Below are positions 1-6,047 of a DNA stretch of 8,984 bases, piece after piece. Position 1 is the first letter of the stretch, and every line of letters begins with the position of its first letter. The notes below the pieces were generated by a model. It was not told where the DNA came from. It saw only the letters and a list, made by a program, of their open reading frames with translations, and searched no databases. Both the position numbers and the translations under genes were made by a program. Origin of the DNA: an uncultured Collinsella sp. (GTDB lineage Bacteria; Actinomycetota; Coriobacteriia; Coriobacteriales; Coriobacteriaceae); NCBI GenBank assembly GCA_958447915.1, contig CAUDCB010000075.1:1-8984 (forward strand), in the 5' to 3' direction.

Positions 1-157
1 GGATTGACCAATCTCGGCCGACTCATATTAAGCCAAATTAATCTGGCGCTAACAAGCGCACACACGTACCCACTCTTGGCCACATTCGTCGTCATCACAA
101 ATAATGACAGTCACAGGCCAACCCTGAATTAAGCATCAGCGGAGCTTCAGCGTTGCG

Positions 158-2374
158 TCAGTTCTCCCCGGCATCGTCTCCCAAGCAAAACGCTTCAACT
201 GCCTTCTGCCCGAACACCATGCAAACAATCTTCCCGAGAACAGCCCTCAGCAGCATTACCGCCTCTGCAACAAACGACGCATTCATTTCCTCATAGTTCA
301 TCTTACGAAAAATCAGGTAAATCAGCAGGTATGCAACGGCTATTATTTGAATCACGAGAGCAGCATTGATGCTATAGGCATACGGCAAGTTACCCAAGCA
401 GAAATGCAACAGGTTGCCCAGGGCCAAACCATTGAAGCCGCACTCAAAGAAAATACCGTATGCCGGGTCGAAGCAAATCCCAAAGAACATGTATATCAAG
501 TCAAAGACAAAAAGGCAGGCAGAGACCTTTACCATTAGGTCCAAAGTATTATTAGGCCATATGAACGCAATGGCATAGCAAATCGAAGTCATCGTGACAT
601 TTATGGCAGCATGCTGAGTTGGCGCCAAACAAAGAGAAATCAAATCGAGCAGAACAATCGACACCACAAAAGTCCAATTCCATGGACTAAAGAATGACAT
701 TCGTGAACGCAGAGGATGCTCGTCCTTAACATGCGTTCCTAAAATAACTCCGAGATACGCAATGTGAGGCTTTGTAAATTGAACCGATTTACCCTCGTGC
801 TTTCTGACCGTGTTAGATCTAACCGTATCAGACGCCTCTAAACTCCAAGTAATGTAAACAAAAGTGCAGCCAAATAGCATGCAAGACAATGCTAGAGAGA
901 CAGCAAGAGGAAGATAGCCCTGAGCGATAAAGGGAATGTACCTAACGTTAAATAAACGGAGAAACTCGACAGTTCGCAGTAAGCCAATAGCATCGGGATC
1001 AAAAGCCAGAAGCCCAGATAGAAAACGCAGCGGATATCCCAAGGTCACTAAGACCATCGTAGGCAAGCTCATTTTTCGAAGAGCTCTGACTCGCGCCGAG
1101 TCGACTGCAATTCCCTCTATAACCTCGCTCGCCTTCGCTGGAATGTTGTCCCCAAAGCATGCCGTGAGCAATTCGTTCCATCCGACTTCCCCCTTGCCGC
1201 GAGCAACCTCATATAAACTTGCCACCAAAAATACCAATGCATAAAACACCATCAATATAAGGGCCAGATATGGGTCTCCAGTTCCACCCGAGTTGGAGGC
1301 AATGGTGCAGCAGACAAGACCCGCAACTAGCGCTTTGGCAAAGACGACCAGGCAGCCGATGCGAATAGTTCTGGTTTTGCTATTACCAAGAAGCGGGAGT
1401 CTGTTTCTCCCCTCACTTCTTGGGTTACTCCCATCTTGGTCAATTCCCCTAATGTCATTGATTAGATAACGCGCTTGATAGCCACAAAGGTCGACAACCA
1501 GCCAAAGAAGGAAAAATCGAAAAACCCATTCTCCCACCGAATATCCTGGTTCAAACAGGGCGGTTCCCAAGGCGGCACCACCTAAATAAAAGAATGTTTT
1601 CATCGCGTCGCGCGGACGCGTGTAGACCAATCTTGCAAATTTACCCCTAAATTGCGCGAAATACTTTTTTGGTTGCTGCGCAAGCGGAACTGTACCATCT
1701 CCCTCTCCAACACCCTTGCTCGCACCCCTGTCATGTAACCGACGGAATGATGTATAGAGCTCTCTGCTGTAGTCCGTACCGACAAAAAAGCCGTACAGCA
1801 AATACGACAATGCAGAGAAAACCACGATAGGGAGAAAAAGGAATACCCACTTATTATTGACAGTCAGAAGGAGCATTCCCGAAAGCAGCAGACAGCCGAT
1901 AACAAGAAAAACCAATGCGCAGGCAAAATGAACGTAGTGCCTACGAGCGCCCTGATTGGTAAGATGGCGCACATTCGATGTGATAAGCCGCGATGACAGC
2001 ACATTCCAGCCAGGAGGAAAGTCTCCCAGCCCGCTATGTGTCAGTAAAGTAATATTGCGCTCAATCTCTTCCATATAGTGATAGCGAAACATACGCTCGA
2101 TACCGATGCTCGAGCAATAAAAACCCGCCACCAAAATGATGCAAGCTGCGATAAAGGCGATCCCTTCGTTTTTGAAAGGGATATCATTTTGACCACTTGA
2201 ACCAAAACCGCTGGCAACGGAATACAGTATCGCAAGCGCAGCGATGCAGGCAACTAGCGCTTGGACAATATGATCAAGCGAGACGCGCTGATCTTCTCTG
2301 GCTTGCTCAAGCTCGAAATACAATCTCTGGAGCTTTTCATCCCGGTTAGTATCGGGGATATCATTCTGAAGCAT
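158..2374 (-). CDS. Large polytopic membrane protein with a divergent UbiA-like prenyltransferase core
   Basis: Seen: 738 codons from ATG at 2374 to TGA. An in-frame TAA lies about 15 codons upstream with no other ATG/GTG/TTG between, so this start is the best one; the Shine-Dalgarno is weak. About 12-14 hydrophobic segments span the protein, e.g. residues 34-56, 70-92, 147-171, 176-198, 283-300, 336-358, 367-388, 435-455, 485-510, 568-584, 612-634 and 668-689. A charged loop (about 200-255) precedes RPRDAMK (253-259), then NDIRGIDQD at 306-314 and RNRLPLL at 323-329. Known: UbiA enzymes transfer prenyl groups within the membrane and carry an NDxxDxxxD-like motif shortly before a basic RxRPL-like stretch. 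Inference: residues about 250-510 are a divergent UbiA-like domain. The usual second Asp motif is not obvious, and the N- and C-terminal membrane regions are unassigned. It may act on a polyprenyl lipid linked to surface glycans. It stands alone after the transposon relic and is AT-richer than the neu genes. Confidence 0.85.
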   Translation of the reverse strand: MLQNDIPDTNRDEKLQRLYFELEQAREDQRVSLDHIVQALVACIAALAILYSVASGFGSSGQNDIPFKNEGIAFIAACIILVAGFYCSSIGIERMFRYHYMEEIERNITLLTHSGLGDFPPGWNVLSSRLITSNVRHLTNQGARRHYVHFACALVFLVIGCLLLSGMLLLTVNNKWVFLFLPIVVFSALSYLLYGFFVGTDYSRELYTSFRRLHDRGASKGVGEGDGTVPLAQQPKKYFAQFRGKFARLVYTRPRDAMKTFFYLGGAALGTALFEPGYSVGEWVFRFFLLWLVVDLCGYQARYLINDIRGIDQDGSNPRSEGRNRLPLLGNSKTRTIRIGCLVVFAKALVAGLVCCTIASNSGGTGDPYLALILMVFYALVFLVASLYEVARGKGEVGWNELLTACFGDNIPAKASEVIEGIAVDSARVRALRKMSLPTMVLVTLGYPLRFLSGLLAFDPDAIGLLRTVEFLRLFNVRYIPFIAQGYLPLAVSLALSCMLFGCTFVYITWSLEASDTVRSNTVRKHEGKSVQFTKPHIAYLGVILGTHVKDEHPLRSRMSFFSPWNWTFVVSIVLLDLISLCLAPTQHAAINVTMTSICYAIAFIWPNNTLDLMVKVSACLFVFDLIYMFFGICFDPAYGIFFECGFNGLALGNLLHFCLGNLPYAYSINAALVIQIIAVAYLLIYLIFRKMNYEEMNASFVAEAVMLLRAVLGKIVCMVFGQKAVEAFCLGDDAGEN

Positions 2375-2543
2375 TGCGATCCCAATATCTGTCAGGTCAA
2401 TAAAATGAACCGGGATAGTTTATTAACGTCATGCTCCAGACACTGAACGCCTGAGTAGATATTACCCCCACGCGCGTGCAGCAGAGCCATCGTTTATTAG
2501 TTTTTCGTCAAACGGTGGTGACGCATAATTCCTTTCGCAAATT

Positions 2544-2570
2544 GACAACCGCATAGCGGAACACGGCCCG
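2544..2570 (+). repeat. Possible left terminal inverted repeat of the IS relic
   Basis: This 27-base stretch beginning GACAACC and ending CGGCCCG matches the reverse complement of 2874-2900 at 16 of 27 positions without gaps. Matches cluster at both ends (GACAA, and AAC…GCCCG). IS256-type ends are known to be imperfect. The similarity is modest, so this is a tentative call. Confidence 0.35.
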
Positions 2571-2636
2571 CGCCCCGTCATATGATTTCTAGCGGCTAAA
2601 CAACAAATCACCGACGAAAGGGGGCACGGGCCGCGT
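2561..2636. repeat. Imperfect inverted repeat before the transposase relic
   Basis: ACACGGCCCGCGCCCC (2561-2576) and GGGGCACGGGCCGCGT (2621-2636) are reverse complements at 14 of 16 positions with a 44-base spacer. The right arm runs into the position where the transposase start codon should be. This may be a structured leader limiting transposase expression, or chance similarity in GC-rich DNA. Confidence 0.4.
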
Positions 2637-2820
2637 CTGCAAACATCGCATCGGTAGACGAGGGGTCGCTCGACGCGCTGCTCGACGAGGAGGCGTCCGA
2701 GCTTGTCAGGGCCGAACGCGCTACGAGAGGGCGGCGGGCCGGGAGACCTACCACAGCGGCTAGCACACGAGATGGCTCGTCACGGGCGCCGGGGAAGTCG
2801 ATCTCAGCGTGCATGAACTT
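2633..2820 (+). pseudogene. Remnant of IS256/mutator-family transposase N-terminus
   Basis: The first frame, from codon GCG at 2633, reads SANIASVDEGSLDALL, then DEEASELVRAER. After an apparent 2-base gain (CG repeated near 2717-2720) the reading continues in the next frame from 2719 as RYERAAGRETYHSG, a TAG at 2761, then RWLVTGAGEVDLSV. Known: mutator-type transposases carry an N-terminal pattern of this kind (…LRAERYER…Y.SGHY.R.L.T.AG.V.L.VPKLR). The expected start position reads GCG rather than ATG/GTG, there is a frameshift and a nonsense codon, and the catalytic DDE region is absent. It cannot encode a working transposase. The reverse-strand open frame over the same bases is a shadow. 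Confidence 0.7.
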
Positions 2821-2873
2821 GCTGAAAGGTCAATTCTGCCCAGCCATGTTGGGCCGGGCGCCTTTGTCGTGCA

Positions 2874-2900
2874 CGGGCGAAGTTTACCAACATGATTGTC
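2874..2900 (-). repeat. Possible right terminal inverted repeat of the IS relic
   Basis: The stretch CGGGCGAAGTTTACC…GATTGTC pairs imperfectly with 2544-2570 in inverted orientation. It lies downstream of the truncated transposase reading, where the element's other end should be. Confidence 0.35.
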
Positions 2901-2998
2901 GCGCCATCAAACACCAATGAACGCCTCGCGGCGCTCCAACCATTCTAGAGTTATTGAACTCTCAGTGCGCCAATTCAAGTCTGACGGAGCCAAGCTGT

Positions 2999-3757
2999 TT
3001 AGCTCCGGAATAGCTTTTTCTCAATCCGTTCTGCAAGCTTTTGCCTCTTCGCAGGTAAGGCGCCTATAACAGAAACACTTTCAAGAATAATTGTTACTAA
3101 TATTCCAGGAACTGTATCGATACTAAGCTTGCATTGGGCATACACACAAACGACGAGTAGGATCGTAAAGAAAACCACACGTAGTGCAACGGCTATCGTT
3201 GCAGCTCTTTTAGCAATAGTCCTGACGCGCTCGCTCTTCCTGTCCAGCTCGACCGACAAGCTTTTACTTTGCCCCTGAAGCTCTTCATTGACGGTCCTAA
3301 TTTCAGAAAGTTCCTTAGAAAGTCTCGCGTTTTCTCCGCGGATTGAATCAATTTCTTGGTCCCGAATATTCCTCCTATATACCACTTCGGCCTCATTGAT
3401 AATGTCGTCAGCGTCAAAGGAGCCGATATGGTCGTCGTCACGAGAGTCCTCTTTTACCGCCAGCACCTTTCTCGTGTCCATACTGTATAAATAGTGAACA
3501 GCGTCCTCGCGGGATATCTTTCCTTCTTTGTTGTATTTGAGCAGCTTTTCCGCAAATGACTTCCATACATGGTCCGAAGGAATTGCAGCCGCGGCGCATG
3601 CAGACAAAAGAGCCTTTTCGCCATACCTTTTTATACTGGACGGATTGCTATACAGCCATGCTAGGTTAGCCATTTTCGTTAAAGAATAAATAGGCGGAAG
3701 TATAGTCGGACTTTCAGTCTTATTCCACCATTTGATCGACTGTCTCACCGTCATCAT
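2999..3757 (-). CDS. C-terminal part of the PIN-like protein: coiled coil and two membrane helices
   Basis: Seen: 252 codons from the first ATG after the amber codon, in the same frame and six codons downstream of it. No Shine-Dalgarno precedes this ATG (upstream bases are CGTAACGACCTCC), so independent translation is doubtful; it is best read as the detached 3' part of the gene above. Residues about 20-100 are mostly helical, with PPIYSLTKMANLAWLYS at 21-37. Residues about 133-178 form a charged coiled coil. Two hydrophobic helices follow at about 185-207 and 216-234, with a Lys/Arg-rich tail. Inference: the coiled coil oligomerises the protein and the helices anchor it, leaving the nuclease-like part in the cytoplasm. 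Confidence 0.5.
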   Translation of the reverse strand: MMTVRQSIKWWNKTESPTILPPIYSLTKMANLAWLYSNPSSIKRYGEKALLSACAAAAIPSDHVWKSFAEKLLKYNKEGKISREDAVHYLYSMDTRKVLAVKEDSRDDDHIGSFDADDIINEAEVVYRRNIRDQEIDSIRGENARLSKELSEIRTVNEELQGQSKSLSVELDRKSERVRTIAKRAATIAVALRVVFFTILLVVCVYAQCKLSIDTVPGILVTIILESVSVIGALPAKRQKLAERIEKKLFRS

Positions 3758-3775
3758 GGAGGTCGTTACGAAAAA

Positions 3776-4933
3776 CTATCTCGCCGTTTTAAACGATTTT
3801 GCCGTCAATTTCTCTCTTAGAGTAAGAATTGCCGCGATGCAATTGACGTCGTGCATAATTGCAAGCTCAGCATCGCAACCTTCCGGACGCTGCAGGTACT
3901 CAATCAATGTTTCCTCATCATACACATAAAGGAACTGACGAGAAGGAGTCTCGTCAACTTGAAAATGCAGCTCAGTTTCAACGACATATGATGGGTCGCT
4001 TGATATTCTGACGACATCGGCCTTGCTGTAGCCTCTTCTTCTCAGGTTCATATCATATGAGCTAGGCCTGTCAAAGCGGCTAAGGTCGTCCCATCTATCG
4101 ACGACGCCGGACAAGACTCTTGTCATCTCTTCAATTGTTAAATCAAACACTCGGAGCTCGGCACCAGCGCGTTGAAGCATCGATATGGCCTCGTTTACGA
4201 GCCTTTCCTCTTCTTCGGTTCCATATCCCAAGGCCCTGCAAACCGTTGGACTGTCGAGGTACAAAACAGTTCCTTCAAGCGACTGCGTATTTGATGCAAA
4301 ACCAGGAAGAAACGCCGCCTCATAGACAATATGCCCTCGAACGAGCTTAACGGCGGCGTTAAAACTAGTTTCGTTATTTTGCTTTGCCCACAATAAATAC
4401 CTTCCCACCCATTTTGTTGCTTTACACTCGGCTTCATTAACCACGAGCTCCCTTGTCGAGAGGGAGTCCAGATGGTCCTCAAAATAAGCGATTAGGTCTT
4501 TCCTGCACTTACTGTTGGAATACTTCTTCTTTTCTTGATTACGTGCATATCGGACCATGTCATTGATGAGCTTGGTCAGATCGCCATTTATTTTATGTAA
4601 CGCAGCGCTGACATCAGCGGTTTCCATAGGTTTGGATGTGTGCTCATAAAATCCATTAGCTCTTTTGATATAGCCACTTTTAGCCAACCGCCGGAGAAGA
4701 CCCTCTACAACAGGAGAAGGTAAACCGATACCGCATCGACTGACTATCTTATCGACCACATCGGTAATTTGGAATTTCATACCGTAGAGTTGGAGAACAG
4801 AGTCTTCTACAAATGGCATGAAAAGACCCAATCGGTCGGTTTTGTTTACATCCGTTCCAGAGTCAATTGCCGCCTCGAGATAAGCGAGAGAAGCAAGTGC
4901 GTTGGAAGAACGCGAGTCGGTCTTCTTGGACAT
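3776..4933 (-). CDS. N-terminal part of the PIN-like protein (winged helix plus most of the PIN fold)
   Basis: Seen: 385 codons ending at the in-frame TAG. The start at 4933 is supported by GAGGGG (4942-4947) eight bases upstream. Residues about 55-97 (ITDVVDKIVSRCG…VEGLLRRLAKSGYI) look like a winged helix-turn-helix. Candidate PIN acidic residues are D227 in VLYLDSPTV, E268/E269 in DLTIEEMTRVL and D362 in IMHDVNCIAAI. Known: PIN nucleases use three or four such acidic residues to bind metal and cut RNA or DNA. The last strand of the fold lies after the stop, so this product alone is unlikely to fold as a normal PIN domain. It is AT-richer than the neu genes just upstream and separated from them by a terminator. 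Confidence 0.7.
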   Translation of the reverse strand: MSKKTDSRSSNALASLAYLEAAIDSGTDVNKTDRLGLFMPFVEDSVLQLYGMKFQITDVVDKIVSRCGIGLPSPVVEGLLRRLAKSGYIKRANGFYEHTSKPMETADVSAALHKINGDLTKLINDMVRYARNQEKKKYSNSKCRKDLIAYFEDHLDSLSTRELVVNEAECKATKWVGRYLLWAKQNNETSFNAAVKLVRGHIVYEAAFLPGFASNTQSLEGTVLYLDSPTVCRALGYGTEEEERLVNEAISMLQRAGAELRVFDLTIEEMTRVLSGVVDRWDDLSRFDRPSSYDMNLRRRGYSKADVVRISSDPSYVVETELHFQVDETPSRQFLYVYDEETLIEYLQRPEGCDAELAIMHDVNCIAAILTLREKLTAKSFKTAR

Positions 4934-4941
4934 AGAATCGG

Positions 4942-4947
4942 CCCCTC
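4942..4947 (-). promoter_or_regulatory. Ribosome binding site of the PIN-like gene
   Basis: GAGGGG on the minus strand, eight bases before the ATG at 4933. It overlaps the tail of the neuB terminator, so the gene starts almost directly after the operon's end. I see no convincing -35/-10 pair in the 54-base gap; a promoter would have to lie partly inside the neuB 3' end. Confidence 0.5.
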
Positions 4948-4982
4948 AAAGAATACCCCACAATCCATCAGGACTGCGGGGT
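4944..4982 (-). terminator. Rho-independent terminator after neuB
   Basis: On the minus strand ACCCCGCAGTCC (4982-4971), loop TGAT, then GGATTGTGGGGT (4966-4955) form a 12-bp stem with two G-U wobbles and no mismatch. The short T-rich tail ATTCTTT follows. It starts five bases past the neuB stop codon. The plus strand has no T-run on the other side, so it should act only on the neu operon. Confidence 0.8.
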
Positions 4983-4987
4983 CAAAA

Positions 4988-6031
4988 CTAAATCATTTCC
5001 CAAGTCAAGATAGTGTCTTCAGCAAGATCGCCCTTTACCGCGCGGCCAATAACCACATCGGCGTAAGTCGGAGCAATACCCGTGCCAGGGCGCTTAGGCA
5101 TCAGGTCCTCCTTGGCAATGACCTCGCCGGCCATCATGTCGCGCGTCAGCACGAGCGATCGCCTTGCCTCACGACGAGGCGTTTCCTCGCAAGGGAGAAC
5201 CGTCTTTTCTGCAGATCCCAAAATCCTATCGATGAAGCGGAAGTTCTCGACGGCGCGCTTGAAGTCCTCAACGTCGCCGGAGTGGTAGTGGTCGTTGCCG
5301 GGGAGCGTCTTGTCCAGCGTAAAGTGCTTCTCGATGACCTGAGCACCGAGGAGGTATGCCGTCGAGAGGGTCTGCATCGAGACATCGGGCGCGACATGGT
5401 CCGAATAACCGACCTTAAGGTCCGGGAACGTGCGTTTCAGCGTCTCGATGACGCGGAGGTTTGCGTCGTCGGGGCAGGTGGGATAGCTGAGTACGCAGTG
5501 CAGGACTGTGATGTCCTTGCAGCCCGAGCGCTTGAGGGCACGAATCGCCTCATCCGCCTCGGAGAGGTAGCTCGCGCCGACGCTGATGACGACAGGCTTA
5601 CCCTTGGCGCCGATATGCTCGATGAAGGGCAGATTCGACGCATCGGAGGAAGAAATCTTGTAGAAATCGACGTACTGCTCCAGGTAGTCAGCGCTCGCGT
5701 AGTCGAACGGAGTCGAGGTGAAGTCCATGCCCCTCGAATGGGTGTACTCGCAGAGCTCGGCGAACTCCGCCTCCCCGAAGGAGTCGTGCTTTTTGAAGAG
5801 ATCGTACTGCGTCTTGGTCGGCTCCTTGGTGAGGTCCCAGTAGGCGGGAGAATTCTTGGAGACGATGGTACCCGCCTTGTAGGACTGGAACTTGGCGCAG
5901 TCGCAGCCCGCCTCGGCGGCACCGTCGATGTAGCGCTTGGCTGCCTCGAGAGGGGTAATCCCCTCGGCCTTGGCGGTGTCGTAGAAGTTGACACCCATCT
6001 CGGCGATCAGATACGGAGTTGTGGTCCTCAT
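4988..6031 (-). CDS. neuB: NeuB-type nonulosonic acid synthase (sialic/legionaminic type)
   Basis: Condenses a six-carbon amino sugar with phosphoenolpyruvate to make a nine-carbon nonulosonic acid in the cytoplasm. Seen: 347 residues, the usual full length. The TIM-barrel part carries AEMGVNF (10-16), KFQ (47-49), STPFD (106-110), KISSSDASNLP (125-135), LHCVLSYPTCP (177-187), GYSDH (208-212) and EKHFTLDKTLPGNDH (234-248). H212 and H236 match the metal-binding histidines of the family. The C-terminal SAF/antifreeze-like domain spans about 285-347, with RRSL (290-293) and KRPGTGI (313-319). The KRPGTGI form favours the Neu/Leg group over pseudaminate synthases, which usually have RPGYG there. 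The exact sugar cannot be fixed from sequence. It starts 16 bases after the upstream stop with AAAGGGG at 6041-6047, so translation is probably coupled. It is visibly GC-rich compared with flanking genes. Confidence 0.93.
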   Translation of the reverse strand: MRTTTPYLIAEMGVNFYDTAKAEGITPLEAAKRYIDGAAEAGCDCAKFQSYKAGTIVSKNSPAYWDLTKEPTKTQYDLFKKHDSFGEAEFAELCEYTHSRGMDFTSTPFDYASADYLEQYVDFYKISSSDASNLPFIEHIGAKGKPVVISVGASYLSEADEAIRALKRSGCKDITVLHCVLSYPTCPDDANLRVIETLKRTFPDLKVGYSDHVAPDVSMQTLSTAYLLGAQVIEKHFTLDKTLPGNDHYHSGDVEDFKRAVENFRFIDRILGSAEKTVLPCEETPRREARRSLVLTRDMMAGEVIAKEDLMPKRPGTGIAPTYADVVIGRAVKGDLAEDTILTWEMI

Positions 6032-6040
6032 TGTCTAAAG

Positions 6041-6047
6041 CCCCTTT
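6041..6047 (-). promoter_or_regulatory. Ribosome binding site of neuB
   Basis: AAAGGGG nine bases before the neuB ATG, directly after the TAG of the upstream gene (6048-6050). The close packing supports one operon with coupled translation. Confidence 0.65.

Larger units (their letters stand above)
2544..2900 (+). mobile_element. Internally deleted IS256/mutator-type insertion sequence relic
   Basis: This 357-bp GC-rich patch fills most of the 624-bp gene-free gap 2375-2998. It contains a frameshifted N-terminal piece of a mutator-type transposase on the plus strand and two possible diverged terminal inverted repeats. Intact IS256-type elements are about 1.3-1.5 kb, so most of the transposase has been lost. 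I could not find a convincing target-site duplication, so the outer limits are approximate. A short hairpin (2838-2854, GCCCA paired with TGGGC) lies in the 3' part. Stretches 2375-2543 and 2901-2998 hold nothing I can assign, apart from a weak 6-bp stem-loop at 2947-2962. Confidence 0.6.
2999..4933 (-). pseudogene. HTH/PIN-like/coiled-coil membrane protein interrupted by an in-frame amber codon
   Basis: One continuous frame of 645 codons runs from ATG at 4933 to TAA at 2999 and is broken only by TAG at 3776-3778. Before the stop the protein reads …HDVNCIAAILTLREKL…KTAR; after it, FFVTTSMMTV… continues. In PIN-fold proteins the helix around the third acidic residue (here HD, residues 361-362) is followed by a strand such as vFvTtN/vTnD, so the two sides belong together. 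The joined protein has a winged-helix-like region (about 57-92), a PIN-like fold (about 222-395), an alpha-helical region, a coiled coil (about 525-570) and two membrane helices (about 577-599 and 608-626, then a basic tail). The role is unknown; a membrane-anchored nuclease or toxin-like defence protein is a guess. The frame is kept, so a substitution rather than an indel made the stop. Readthrough or sequencing error remain possible. Confidence 0.75.

Noticed and set aside
1..132. Plus-strand frame open from the window edge to TAA at 130-132 (43 codons), possibly the end of a convergent gene
   Set aside because: Too short to recognise; the opposite strand is also open from ATG at 93-95 to the edge, without a ribosome binding site. 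Neither can be supported.
2415..2560. Short minus-strand frames upstream of the 738-codon gene (e.g. a 30-codon frame ending at a TAA near 2459)
   Set aside because: No ribosome binding site, no recognisable sequence, and one runs into the transposon relic.
2608..2814. Minus-strand 68-codon open frame in the gap
   Set aside because: It is the reverse of the transposase remnant on the plus strand and is low-complexity Ser/Ala/Arg.
2999..4933. Reassignment of TAG to an amino acid across the genome
   Set aside because: TAG closes neuB and the NeuA fusion at the expected protein ends, neuB directly before a terminator hairpin, so it acts as a normal stop in this organism.
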